Shown here: piece after piece, positions 10,414 to 23,200 of the stretch
Layout of the letters: each line of letters begins with the position of its first letter
How positions within the stretch are numbered: the first letter of the stretch is position 1
Assembly (NCBI GenBank): GCA_001600635.1
Contig: BCKL01000042.1
Location: forward strand, 84,479 to 148,478
Source: Leucosporidium creatinivorum
Lineage: Eukaryota; Basidiomycota; Microbotryomycetes; Leucosporidiales; Leucosporidiaceae
Direction: 5' to 3'
Length of the DNA: 64,000 nt
Program-made: the position numbers and the translations under genes
Notes under the pieces: model-generated
What the model saw: only the letters and a program-made list of their open reading frames with translations
The model's database searches: none
What the model was told of the DNA's origin: nothing

Positions 10414-12389
10414 ATGGTGTGCGTCCTTCGGAGCCCGTTTCAGAGCTCTGTGAGCGACTAAACATCTAACGCCTACCTCTGTACACCTACAGGAGCTCCT
10501 TACCAGGCAGCCCCCGTCGCGCCAACACTCCTACAAGCTCCAAAGCGACCAAGCGCATCTCCATCTCGACTCACCGTCGTCACTCGTTCTCGGGCGCCGG
10601 ACTCGAGGAGGCGCTCACCAAGGAGCTGACCAACCTCGTGCGCTGCACTCCACGCAACACTACCGTCACCCTCGTCGTCGAACTCCAGCCGGGAGAGGAA
10701 ACGCCGAGCGGAAGCAGCGGCAGCGGCGAATCGGACGACAAGGCGGAGGGCAGTTCTTCGAGCGATGGCAGTCAAAACAGCATCGTCGAGCTCGACTCTA
10801 CTAGCGAGGACAGTCTGCTGAGCGAGCCGTGCATCTCGAGGGTTGCCATGGAGAGGTCCGCGCCCATCGCCGAGGTCGAGCGCGCGGCGGCGCAAGTCGA
10901 GGATCGCTCGCTGCACCTGACTCGGGCTTCTTCGCCCCCCAAGACCTCCTCGGCTCCTCCAGCAATCCAGTTCAACCCCTACCTCGCCAGCAGCTACGGC
11001 ATGGCCTCGCCCTACAGCGCCTACCCTTCTTCGGCGCAAGACCCCTACTACGACTACCACCTCGGCTCGGCCTACCACACTCGTTTCCCCTCGTACGCCA
11101 CCACCTCGGACGGCGACTACCCTCCGCTTTCTCCCCCTTCCTTCCTGCCCACCTCGCCCCCCTACTCGACCGTTGCGCCCTACGCTGCGCCGAACGCCGA
11201 CTACCCTCCTGCCCCCTCGGCGAGCTCGCACTCTCAGGCGCCGCCCCTCCCCTGGACTCAGCACCACTACTCGCCTAACGATACTTTCGACTTTATCCCC
11301 TCGCATGCGCACCAGCAACAGCTTCACTACAACCCCTCCGCTCAAGCGACGGGAATGAGCACTCCTCCTTCCCCTCCCGACTTGCTCTTCCCGGGCCAGT
11401 TCCCTCGTCGTTCGAGCCATGACTCGAGTGCAGACTCGGTTGGACCTTCACACTTCTCGCCCGTCGCTTGGGAGAGGCAGGAGATGTACCCCGGTATGCC
11501 TTCCCCGGGCAACTCGGTGCTCGAGCAGCTTGAGAGGGGAGAGGTCATGAGGAGGTCGGGCGTGACCAAGTTCTTTGATATGCAGAAGGTGGGTCGGTGC
11601 AGTTCGCTAGAGAGATGTCGATCTGACCTCGAGCTTCTGAAGGGATTCGGCTTCATCGTCGACGACGCCATTGCCGAGATTGGAGGGCGCGACAGTGAGT
11701 TCGGCGCTCACTTCACGAACGCCGAGAGCTCACCTCTGCTGCCGCCAGTCTTCGTTCACTACACCGCGATCCTCATGAAGCAAGGCTTCCGCTGCCTTCA
11801 CACCGACGAGCCTGTGCGTCTTCGCGCTACTCGCCTTGACTCCTCGCCGAGCTGACCTCTCGCTCGCAGGTCGAATACGACCTCGTCAAGGCGTCCAGCG
11901 GCGGCTTCCAAGCCTTGAACGTCAGTGGACCTCGTGGTGCGTATTCGTTGAGTCTATGAAAAGACGACGACTGACCGAACCGCCCTCCAGGTCGCTCGCT
12001 CAAAGGCATCGGCGACGCTCCTCGCTTCCAGCCCAAGTCGACCGAGCCTCGTCGGGACCGCCCTCCCACCGCGAGGCGCAAACACCAATCTCGCGCTCTC
12101 TCCACTGGTGGGCTCTGTCTCTCACGCCCCTAGATGAACTCCGTCGCTGAATCTCCATCGCCGAGCAGAACCCTTCCTCAACCCCCCTCAAACGCACTCG
12201 CACTCTCAATCGCAAGCCTCGCTCCCCTTCCCCCCTCCCTCCTCCTACAACGGTTCCATCGGCTCTCCCCCCGGCGGCGCCATCGTCTCGCTCCCTACTC
12301 CCAGCGCCAGCAGGGCCGGCTCGGGCACGACGACCCCTCAGCTCGGCGTCGGTAGGAAGGGAGGCAAGCTGCAGAAGGGTGGTGCTTAG
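10414..12389 (+). CDS. Cold-shock-domain protein with long disordered N-terminal region
   Basis: The predicted first exon is only five bases (ATGGT, donor GTGCGT). It is spliced at 10493 to SSLPGSPRRANTPTSSKATK, which keeps frame with a long Ser/Pro/Tyr-rich low-complexity region containing an acidic/serine patch (GSGESDDKAEGSSSSDGS). The C-terminal third is a cold-shock domain assembled from several exons: GVTKFFDMQK, then GFGFIVDDAIAEIGGRD (RNP1 KGFGFI), IFVHYTAILMKQGFRCL (RNP2 FVHY), then VEYDLVKASSGGFQALNVSGPRG. A basic and Pro/Ser-rich tail follows (SLKGIGDAPRF, then GRKGGKLQKGGA), ending at 12387-12389. The family binds single-stranded nucleic acid, so an RNA-binding post-transcriptional role is likely. 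The size is far above bacterial CSPs. The GCCATGG start context supports the chosen ATG. Confidence 0.85.
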
Positions 12390-12926
12390 AGGTGGAGAGA
12401 GGTGGATGATGTGATACCCATTGTTGCTCTATTTATTGTTATGCTGCAGAAGCAATTGACTATTCGGATTTGCTACTCAAGTCGAGGAGCTCGGCGGAGA
12501 CAGTGCGAAAGAAGGAAAACGACGACGATCCTGCGGTCAATCTGACTCGACTAAGGCATTTCCAGATTGCTAGACTGTAGCTCTCTCGTACTAGCACGCA
12601 GTGCAAAACGAGAACCAGTGATGAAGTGGCTTAGAGCAAAGACCGAGGTTGCACCTGCCTGGTCGAAGAAATTCGCGGTGGCCGGTGGTGAGGGTGAGCG
12701 GCTGGCCTTGGCCTCTTTCGCCGTCTCTCCGCACTCCTACAAAGGTGCGCATCGCTGCTCGCCTACACGACCGAACCTACCGCCCTATCGCCCTACACCC
12801 TCTTTGCTCGTCGGAACGGAACTGGGAGCCGTGAGAAGAGGGCGAAATGCTGACGGTTTTTCCCACCTCTTCCTGCTCGCTTGGCCGCCCTCTTGCGCTC
12901 TTCCCACTACTACAGGTACAGTAGAA
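12390..12926. promoter_or_regulatory. RPL32 upstream region
   Basis: 537 bp between the cold-shock gene and RPL32, without a recognisable coding signal. It presumably contains the ribosomal-protein promoter. Confidence 0.45.
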
Positions 12927-13933
12927 ATGGCCGCCACCACGATCCCCCGCATCAAGAAGAGGACCAAGCCCTTTAAGTGAGCCTACAGAGGCCCTCTCTC
13001 AGCCGAGCATAGAGCTGACCAAGTGCTGCCCTTTAACCCCTCCCTACCGACCTCGCTACACTTCGCACCACTTCCTAATCGACTCTACTACACTTTCCGA
13101 CTACCCTCTCGTCAATTGCACCTCTCTACGACCCTCCGCTGCTCTCTCAATCGCCCCTCCCGAACCTACGCTCCTCCTGCACCCCTCACGACTCTCTAAT
13201 CCACCTTATCTCACTCGCTATTCCACTACATCAGGCGCCACCAGTCGGACCGCTACCATGGAGTCAAGGAGGCGTGGCGCAAGCCTAAGGGTGCGTCGTC
13301 GTAATGCTCGAGCTTCGGAGAACGGCCGGCTGACCTCGCTTTGGTGCTGCTTCACAGGAATTGACAACAGGGTGCGTGGGGAGATGTCGTAAAGCTATCG
13401 CTAGTCCGGACAGCTCGCTGACCCTCCGCTGGATCTGCAGGTTCGTCGTCGATTCAAGGGACAGCTCCCCATGCCCAAGATCGGTTACGGTTCCAACGCC
13501 AAGACCCGTCACGTTCTCCCCAACGGCTACAAGCGCTTCTTGGTCAACAACGCCCGCGACGTTGAGCTCCTCCTGATGCACAACGGCTCGTACGCCGCCG
13601 AGATCGCCCACGGTGTCTCGTCGAGGAAGCGCATCGAGATTGTCGAGAAGGCCCGCGTTGTACGTTTGGGGTGTGGAGCGAGGTGTAGTGGAGAGCCGAG
13701 GAGCGCAAGGTCCCATGAAGAGAGAGCGTAGGGCGGAGGGGACACGTCGCTGCCAGCCTCGGCGGAACCGAGGCCACCCTGCCGCTCTCGCCTCTCTCGA
13801 CGACCTTCAACCCTCGGCCTCCTTGCCCTCAACGCTAAGCTCACCAACGGGTAGCTGACAAACCTCCTCGTACCCACAGCTTAACGTCAAGCTCACCAAC
13901 GGCAACGCTCGCGTTCGCACCGAGGAGGCTTAA
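12927..13933 (+). CDS. RPL32: 60S ribosomal protein eL32
   Basis: Five exons (12927-12976, 13235-13290, 13358-13371, 13441-13659, 13880-13933) give a 130-residue protein, the same length as yeast Rpl32. It reads [19 protein letters not shown], then [20 protein letters not shown], then [39 protein letters not shown] and [20 protein letters not shown], all conserved eL32 blocks. Intron 1 is the longest (258 nt), pyrimidine-rich, and follows the N-terminal coding exon, as is common in ribosomal protein genes; I found no clear snoRNA boxes in it. A second, 5'-truncated copy lies at 16709-17325. Confidence 0.96.
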
Positions 13934-14625
13934 TCGCTTCATTCGGAGTATGCTTCTCGCTGGAGGGATCTGTAGAATCTGTGTGTGCAAGGGAGGGAGT
14001 GAGACAGAAGAAAGGGCTTGCTCGGCTATCGCTTCGGTCGGGTTGGAGGGGACGAATAGGCGATGGCGACTAGGAAGGTGGGGAGGGAGGGGCACCTCTT
14101 CCCCTCACCTTCGGACGGGGGTTCATTTCCTTGCGCTGCAACGCTGCAAGGGCCCTCAAAATGATGTAGATATCGAAGGAGCTCACTGCGAAGCAAAGAA
14201 TGAAACAGGAACGCGAGCAAGCAAGCCCTCGGCGATGCCCTGCTCTCCCGCTCTCTCCGCCGAGCAGCTGTCACAACCGCCTTCCATCGACCTGAACCCG
14301 GCTTGCAAGGCGTCTAGAGGTTTTTGTCGAGGTGTAGAACACTACTGCGCTTCGCAACGCAGGCGTCAAGAGCCTTGCTGGCGATTTGGCCCTCCCCCTC
14401 GAGCACTCGGCCGTTTCTCGGCGCAGAGCGCTGAGGCTCGAAGGGCGGGCGAGCTGGACGCACTCTCCTCTCGTTTGCTCGGCTCGCACTGGGGGCTATA
14501 CACGCTCTCATCAAGCTGCACTGCACCAAACCATCGACTTTATTGGCTGCTCCTGAGCACGAAGCTGCTCCCTCTGCGCCGAGCTCGGCCTCGCTCAAAG
14601 TCGAGCTCGCTCTCTCGAGTGTTTG
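13934..14625. other. RPL32 3' flank / spacer to the TEF1 relic, partly duplicated at 17089-18247
   Basis: Non-coding. It carries two blocks kept identical in the second copy although the surroundings have diverged: about 13978-14007 (equals 17112-17141) and 14131-14172 (equals 17274-17315). The rest aligns only in patches (for example near 14425 and 18050). Confidence 0.7.
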
Positions 14626-15283
14626 CGTCTCTCTGCTCGGACCGGTGCGCGAAAATGTATGAAGGCAAAACAAAACCTTCGCTTCAAGCACAACACAACT
14701 AACCCAGGGGCCTACACAAAACGAGTCGGGATCCGCTGGGGTTGGGCTATACGAAACGGAGGGTTGAAGTGGCGGTATCGAAGACAACGAAGGGAACGAG
14801 GAGAAGCAAGGGCGAGTTTACTTCTTCTTGAGGGCCTTGTCGGCGGCCTGTGAGAGGAGAGAAGGGAGGAAGTCAGCTTCGGCTCGGCGAGGGTTGAGAG
14901 CAGCTCAAAGTCGAATTTACCTTAGTGACCTTGCCACCCTTGCCGTCGGTCTTCTCGACCGACTTGAAGACACCGACAGCGACGGTTTGACGCATGTCAC
15001 GGACGGCGAAACGTCCAAGAGGAGGGTACTCGGCGAACGACTCAACGCACTGTGAGCGGGGAGGGAGAGGCGAGGTCAGCTTCGGTCGGCGTCGTCGAGC
15101 TCGGGATCGCTTGAGTACTCACCATGGGCTTGGAGGGAATCATCTTGACGATGGCGGCGTCTCCAGACTTGACGAACTTGGGCTCGTTCTCGATCGACTT
15201 TCCGGAACGGCGGTCAATCTTCTCGAGGAGAGTGTCGAACTTGCAGGCAATGTGGGCGGTGTGGCACTGTGGGTGAGAGGGGA
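14626..15283 (-). pseudogene. TEF1-relic: 3'-terminal relic of elongation factor 1-alpha gene
   Basis: Nearly identical to the last three exons, introns and 3' UTR of the full TEF1 at 18248-18905 (constant offset of 3622 bp; one coding difference seen, near 14964). On the minus strand it reads [72 protein letters not shown] and stop (14818-14820). Homology ends abruptly at 15283, just inside the intron before the CHTAH exon. No GTP-binding domain is present, so it cannot encode EF1A. Confidence 0.93.
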
Positions 15284-15569
15284 GAGAGCGCCACTTCAGA
15301 TGCCAGCTTGCTGCGAGACGACGAAGCAGGAAGGAGACGAACGCCGAGAGAGCTGAGCCTGAGCTCAAGGCTCCGCTGAGGAGCTCAAAATGTTGGATTG
15401 AACGCTGTAGGCGAGTCTTGAGAGTGTCCTACTCCCTTCTGCGCCTCGAGCTGCACTCTCAAGGATAGAGCGAGCGATCAAAGTCGAGCGAGCGCGAGCC
15501 TTCCTCTCTCTCCCTCCTGCCACATTTTGCTCGTTTCTCGCTTCTTCGCCTCGGCTCTCAAATCGTACG

Positions 15570-16464
15570 ATGGAAGCAGGAAGCTCGTCCAAGACTTCTG
15601 CTAGCTCTGCTGTACCCTCGGCCACCGCTCCCGCCGACGAGGACGATGATGAGAAGTGGCCTCCTCTGGATCTCTCTTACATTATCCCTCCGCCGCCTCG
15701 CGTGCCCTCCTACTTCCTCAAGTGAGCTACAGACATGCTTCCAAATCTACTAGCGACTTTGACACGTCTTCATCTTGTACAGAGTGCCTCGACTCACTCC
15801 TCACGACCCGACGGCCATCGTTGACGATACCAATTACGATCCTCTCAACCCTCCTTCTCCGCCTCTTCTATCGGACTACAAGGGACAGCCCGACGATGCG
15901 GTTGGATATGGTCCTCCTCCTGGTTTTCACTTCGAAGGCAACGTTCTCGTCCGCGAAGAGCCAGTGGAGGGATCGGCGCTCGGTGGGTCTGGCTCGGTCG
16001 GCGCTCAGGAAGGATACGAGGAGTGGGGCGTGCAGTCGAGTGGACAGGAAAGGCGCCTGGAGCACGATGCTGCTGCTACCGGAGGGGTAGGAGGTGCTGC
16101 GACTGGAGAGGCGTCGCTCGCTGAGGCTGTGACCAGCGCCGAAGGTCAAGGTGAGCATTTCTACCCGACTATCGCAGACTCTTGCGACGATTGCTGGCTC
16201 AAGCAAGAAGACTGACTTCCTTTCGACTCGCTAAACAACCCGACAGCCCGCACGACGGAATCTCTCTCTCCCATCTCGGCGCCCTCCGAGTCCAACCCCT
16301 TCGCTTCTGTCATCTCTCCCTTCCAACCTCCCACCACCCCGCCCGTCGATCCTCCCGCCAAGCTACACAACCCGCAACTCGCTCCCTCCGCCTCCAACAG
16401 ACCGTCTGCGACGTCGAAGGATCCTTCGGCTCTCGACGCTCAGCAGGTCGGCAGCGCCGAGTAA
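15570..16464 (+). CDS. Hypothetical proline-rich acidic protein
   Basis: Three exons: 15570-15721, about 15781-16151, and about 16247-16464. It begins MEAGSSSKTSASSAVPSATA, followed by an acidic patch (DEDDDEKWPPLD) and a more ordered-looking segment: LSYIIPPPPRVPSYFLKVPR, then DPTAIVDDTNYDPLNPPSP, then YGPPPGFHFEGNVLVREEP. The C-terminal half is Ala/Gly/Ser/Pro-rich and ends DALDAQQVGSAE-like (stop 16462-16464). Two standard introns join in frame, supporting a real gene. No family is recognised and no membrane segment is seen. It lies exactly between the two copies of the RPL32/TEF1 duplication. Confidence 0.65.
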
Positions 16465-16708
16465 GCCCAAAGTCGAGCTGGAGGGGAAGGAGACTCGATG
16501 AGTGTGATAGTGTGCTTTAACCAGCAGTGTGGAGTGTGGGGGTGCTTGTGAAGCTTGCTGTTGTGTGCAGAGGGGAGACTCGAGGGCGGCTACGGCTCGG
16601 CGAAGGAGCCAGTCGTCAATTGCTTTCGATTTGCAAAAAGAGCCATCAGCTTGAACATTGAAAAGAAAGCGAAGCTAGCCTTCTTGTAATCCTCTTCGAG
16701 CTACAGCA

Positions 16709-17325
16709 AACAACGCCCGCGACGTTGAGCTCCTCCTGATGCACAACGGCTCGTACGCCGCCGAGATCGCCCACGGTGTCTCGTCGAGGAAGCGCATCGA
16801 GATTGTCGAGAAGGCCCGCGTTGTACGTTTGGGGTGTGGAGCAAAGGGGCTGGGGAGTGTACCGAAGTGGAGAGGGCGTGAAGTCGAAGGAGAGGAGAGA
16901 CCGCTGGCTGTCGTTCTCGGCGCAGCGGAGGCTCCCACCTTTCGGCCTTCGCTTCTCGACCTTCGGACCTCTCTGGCTCCCAGGCTCAACGTGAAGTTGA
17001 CGAACCGATAGCTGACAATCCTTTATCTTCACAGCTTAACGTCAAGCTCACCAACGGCAACGCTCGTGTCCGCACCGAGGAGGCTTAAGCCATCTCTCGG
17101 GATTTGTAGTTTCTGTGTGTGCAAGGGAGGGAGTGAGACAGACACGAAGCGTTCTGTTGGTCTTCGCTTGGGTTGGGCTGGAGGGAACGACAGGCGAGGG
17201 CAACTAGGAAGGAGGAAGGAGGAAGGGGTCGGAGACCCCCCCTCCCTTCCCCCTTCGGACGGGGGTTCATCCTTTGCGCTGCAACGCTGCAAGGGCCCTC
17301 AAAATGATGTAGATACCGGTGAAGC
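16709..17325 (+). pseudogene. RPL32-relic: 5'-truncated relic of RPL32 with 3' UTR
   Basis: Starts at AACAACGCC inside exon 4 and carries [32 protein letters not shown], an intron, [17 protein letters not shown] and stop (17086-17088). Over the two exon parts only two base changes are seen (in the ARVR codons), both synonymous, while the intron is diverged in sequence and length. Promoter, exons 1-3 and half of exon 4 are missing. 3' flank homology continues to about 17325. Confidence 0.92.
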
Positions 17326-18247
17326 GTTTTGTGAGGTGTGAAGCCACCGGCAAAGAGCGTAGTGATGCCGCTCCGCCCCGCCCTCAGCGTTCCCTGCTCG
17401 ACTCTTTTCGCTGGCTCGCCAGGCTGCGGCATCTCTGGCGACTGCGCTGCGACCTCACGTTCGTGCATGATTCTCGACCCGACTCTCGTCTGCCTGTTCG
17501 AGCTCTAAGGCGCTGTGACATGCGAAGAGTGCCTCGCCGGCCGCTTCGCCCAAGGCATGGCAGCGCTCACCCTCCTGACCCGAACCATCGCTCGACGCCG
17601 CTTGCCACTCTACAGACGCTCATCACGATTTCATGCTGCATCCTATAGCTACTGGTTGCTATTCTGCGTCCATGGCCGCTCTCGAGCGACCTAGTTTGCC
17701 CGGCTACTGCTCCTTCGAGTGTTCGGCAGAGAGCTGAGAGGCGCCGCGATACGCTGCTGCAGCTCGAGGGGGTTTAGACGTGGAGGTGAATCAGTTGTAT
17801 GAACGTGATTTTCCTGGGACGCGAGCTACGAGGACGTCTTTTGAGCTGTGAAGCTTTCGCTTAGTGGCTCACTCCCCTGCGCCGAGCAGTCGCTTCGGCG
17901 CGGTGAAATGGCCACCAGCTCGCCCGTGAAGCTCAGAATCGACTTTTGTGGGCCTGAAAATAGTTCCTAGAGCAGCAGAGGCTCACTTGAGGGCCTTTGT
18001 CACGACTTCGCCCTTCGCTTGACCACTTGGGCGGTTTCTCGGCGCTGAGCGCTGAGGCTTGAACAGGCGAGCTTGTCGTTGCTCTGAACACGCTCGCGGC
18101 TGGTTGGAGAGGTACGTATGCTCGTATCAAGCTACACTACAGCCGCCACCGACTGTGATCGCTGCTGTCGTGCACTCTGCTGCTCCTTCTGCGCCGAGCT
18201 GCTGCAACCTCGCTCTCTCGACTGTTTGCGTCTCTTTGCTTGCTTTG
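17326..18247. other. Duplicated spacer without recognisable genes
   Basis: 920 bp. The right end (about 18040-18247) is recognisably related to 14420-14625. The rest is unique, with no coding similarity. Confidence 0.5.
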
Positions 18248-18439
18248 TGTCTCTCTGCTCGGACCGGTGCGCGAAAATGTATGAAGGCAAAACAAAACCT
18301 TCGCTTCAAGCACAACACAACTAACCCAGGGGCCTACACAAAACGAGTCGGGATCCGCTGGGGTTGGGCTATACGAAACGGAGGGTTGAAGTGGCGGTAT
18401 CGAAGACAACGAAGGGAACGAGGAGAAGCAAGGGCGAGT

Positions 18440-20468
<2,029 letters not shown>

Positions 20469-20723
20469 CTGAGTAGTAGTGAAGTAGCGAGTAGAGAAGA
20501 AGAGAGACAGAAGCGAAAGAAAGCAATCAGCGAAAAATTCTGGACGGTGGCGGGCTGGTTGAGGCCGCCTCGAAGCCGACGACGATGGCGGAGTAGGCCA
20601 GGCGGTACGAGAGGCTACTGGAGCAAGTCCTAGTAGTACCTAGTCGCCCTCATCGACGTCCAAAAGAGCGCCGAGAGGTGGCGCCTGAGTAAAGATGCTC
20701 GTGGCAGAGCTTTACTCGACGTC
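20469..20723. promoter_or_regulatory. TEF1 proximal promoter region
   Basis: Immediately upstream of the TEF1 start on the minus strand; no coding signal. The first copy of a 320-bp direct repeat begins at 20724. Confidence 0.5.
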
Positions 20724-21042
20724 CAAGCGCCGTTGGAAGACGAGATTGAAGGGGAGTAGCCGGTGATGCAGGTGGAAGGCCGGTAGAGCGTCCCTGTAGT
20801 GCTGTAGAGCGACGTACTTTGATAGAAGTTGTTGACTGAGTGGAGTGGAAAAGCAAGAGAGGTTTCGCTGGGGCGAGGCCAGTTTCTTCCTTCAACGCGC
20901 GGCTAAGCTCGGACTACCTCAAGCTCTGCGATTCCTCCCTAGCGTCGACTCATTTGCACCAAGTCATGGCCGACTGCCTCGCCTTCGAACTCGGCTCTAC
21001 TACGGTGCAGCTCGCCACTTGCCCCGAGCAAGTCGCTCGGTC
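20724..21042 (+). repeat. 320-bp direct repeat, copy 1 (upstream of TEF1)
   Basis: Matches 23201-23520 from CAAGCGCCGTTGG to GCTCGGTC with scattered substitutions and one or two single-base indels. Short open frames run through both copies, but substitutions do not look codon-constrained. Ends are not TG...CA. Confidence 0.9.
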
Positions 21043-21246
21043 TACTACAAGGTTACATCTTTTCACCTCGGTTCCGATGCCATGCTACCCAGCTTTCTAT
21101 GCATCCTCTCAGGCGAAGAAAGACGGCTTCATGCGAGCAGCTCCTTCCGCCGAAGCTGGGGTTCAAGGGCGACGGAGATCACCGGCGATCGTGTAGCGCA
21201 CCGTAAAGATGCTCGTGCTACTCGTGATGACCTAAAACCACTTCAG

Positions 21247-21382
21247 AAGCACCATCGTGCCAGCAGTCGTTGGCAGTGGCTCCGTCAACCTCATGTCCGG
21301 CAAGGGCCCTTTCGCCGAGAGGCAGATTAATCGCTGGTGGAAGTCTGTGGGAGATCAGATCGGCGCCAGTCATCACCATTAG
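21247..21382 (+). pseudogene. Possible orphan 3'-terminal exon of an unidentified gene
   Basis: A CTAA-like branch site and CTTCAG acceptor (21241-21246) are followed by 43 codons reading TIVPAVVGSGSVNLMSG, KGPFAERQINRWWKSVGDQ and IGASHHH, then TAG (21380-21382). Composition (Trp-Trp, mixed polar and charged) looks like real protein rather than GC-rich noise. No upstream exon is seen. The family is not recognised. Confidence 0.35.
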
Positions 21383-22158
21383 ACTCGCATAATATGCTTG
21401 AGCACCTTTTTCGCAAGTCTGGCACATCTCAGCTCTTCAAATTTGGGAAACAGCTGCTTCGGCGATGGCAAAAGGCTGATCTGTGACGGCAGCTCAATGT
21501 CAGCTCGCGTCTTCTCGCGCACGGCCGGGGTTGCAGAGCTGCTTGCTCAAGCTCGGAACTCTCTGGAAGCTCCCTCGTCGCTCGAGGTCAACCACCTCAC
21601 AATCCTCGGGCCTTGCGTCCGACGGCCTCTGCCTCGCCGTTTCTCTTCTTCGGCCGACCCTTTGAGCTCAGCTGCAATTGCTGCATGAGAGCAGGAAAAG
21701 ATTTTCGACGTAGCTTACACGCAGCCGCCGCATCGCCTTACGGCACCCTAATCAAGCTCAGCGACTTGAGTTGAAGCAGGTGCTCCTAGCTTCGCCGAAC
21801 CGGGCAGACTTGCGGCGCTGAAGCTACGATCTGTGCTTTGCGTCCTATTGCACGTGCACTCCAAGGACTATGAGTAGACCGCTACCTTTCGAAAGGCTAC
21901 AAGCTGGCCGGCTACAAGGAGAGGCTTCGCAGTTTGCTGTCACGGCGACCGACTTCAGCTCGCTTGCCACTGTTGGTGGAGAGCTACATCTCCCAGGTTC
22001 TCGGCGCCCAGATATCTACCCTTATACGGAACCTGCCTTCTGTGTGCCTCGTTAGGCATGTCCAGCGTCCCATGAGCCTGGATACTGGCGGTGAACCTCC
22101 GCCGAGCTCGGCTCTGCCGCCTGGACTCCACAGCGTACAAGTACAAGGTCGGACTGTA

Positions 22159-22183
22159 CTGTAATTTACTGCGGAAATTACAG
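22159..22183. repeat. Perfect hairpin, 9-bp stem with 7-nt loop
   Basis: CTGTAATTT and AAATTACAG flank a 7-nt loop. It stands out as AT-rich in a GC-rich region. Function unknown. Confidence 0.7.
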
Positions 22184-22330
22184 CCCCTATCTTGGACCTG
22201 ACAGTACAATCACAGCCTCTCGGATCCGTCAGGCGCGTAACCGAGTGTCGAAAGTAGCCAGCTCGGCGCTCGGCGAGTGGTCTACGAAGCTCGACTTGGT
22301 CTTCAAACAGCTCGGGAGGTCTCAATCGAT

Positions 22331-22411
22331 GGCCAACTAGTCGAGTGGTTAACTTCAGTCTATCTCTGCTCATTCAGAGCTCTCGAGGCGGGTTCAATTC
22401 GCTTCGAGGTT
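22331..22411 (+). other. tRNA-like degenerate sequence
   Basis: An A-box-like segment (ACTAGTCGAGTGGTTAA, from 22336) and a B-box-like segment (GGTTCAATTC, 22391-22400) lie at class II tRNA spacing, with a CTCTG/CAGAG stem between them. The acceptor and T stems do not pair properly, so it is at best a tRNA pseudogene or a tRNA-derived element piece. Confidence 0.2.
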
Positions 22412-23200
22412 CACCCTGTGTCCTTCGGCGTCAGCTTTTCTCGCCAGAAATCTTCTATCAACATNTACATCACGCCGAATCTTATACTTTTGCTACGCTT
22501 AGCGTATTACACAACTCTTCACAGCCTCCATGTAGTGCAATACGTGAACAAAATGCGAGCTCGGCGTTGACCTCGCGACCTTTCCTCCCTTCTTCAGCCT
22601 CTACCGGCTGATACAGATACACGATGTACCTGTACTGAGCTGTATCACGTAAAATTGCGGGGTAAACCGGTACGATACAAGTACAGAGGCCAAATCCTGC
22701 AGGTTTTGTACAGTGTGGAGTCCAGCCAGTGCCGCTCTCTCAACGCGAGGCCAATGGCTCGCATGCAGATACCGCTTGCTCTCGGAACTTCTGAGGGGTC
22801 GCACTCTTCCTATCGGTAGCGAGTAGCGCCGTCTCGTTGGGGGTAGCTCCCTCCCTCGGCGCATCAGCCCCTCGGCGAAGGAAACCGGTAAGTAGGCGGG
22901 TCACCTTGCAGCTGTCCGAGGTCGAGACGTGAGTGAAGCAGTGTTGACATGTCAAAAAGCTGGACTACATGCCATACAAGCTGACAGCGCCGATACTGAA
23001 CTTCTGCGGCTCGAGCGACTGCACACCTCAGCTCTCGCAGGCTCTCAGTTGGCGTCGCTCACTTGGTGCAGCCGCAGCAACAAGCTGGGAGCGGCCAGAG
23101 TTCCTCACAGATATGCATGTACTGTCAGAGACCATCTTCCGACACATCCTCGCTTCTGGACGTCTGCACTCAAAATCTCGGCGCTGAGCTCGGTGACTTT

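Larger units (their letters stand above)
13546..15283 (+). repeat. Segmental direct duplication, copy A (RPL32 3' end to TEF1 3' end)
   Basis: Copy A of a block also found at 16709-18905 (copy B). The left boundary is inside RPL32 exon 4, at AACAACGCC. The right boundary is inside a TEF1 intron at 15283. RPL32 exons and the TEF1 3' end are almost identical between copies; the RPL32 intron and the inter-gene spacer are strongly diverged, and copy B is longer. Confidence 0.9.
21043..23200. other. Gene-poor interval between direct repeats
   Basis: 2.16 kb without an intact gene. It contains a possible orphan terminal exon (21247-21382), a perfect 9-bp-stem hairpin (22159-22183), a tRNA-like stretch (22331-22411) and an ambiguous base at 22465. 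No reverse transcriptase, integrase or transposase motif was found. It may be a decayed mobile element or ordinary intergenic DNA. Confidence 0.5.

Noticed and set aside
10500-11420. 306-codon minus-strand open frame antisense to the cold-shock-domain gene
   Set aside because: Arg/Val/Gly-rich shadow of the sense Ser/Pro/Tyr codons; the sense frame has a recognised domain and consistent introns.
12977-13234. snoRNA in the long first intron of RPL32
   Set aside because: No convincing C/D or H/ACA box pair was found; the intron is simply pyrimidine-rich.
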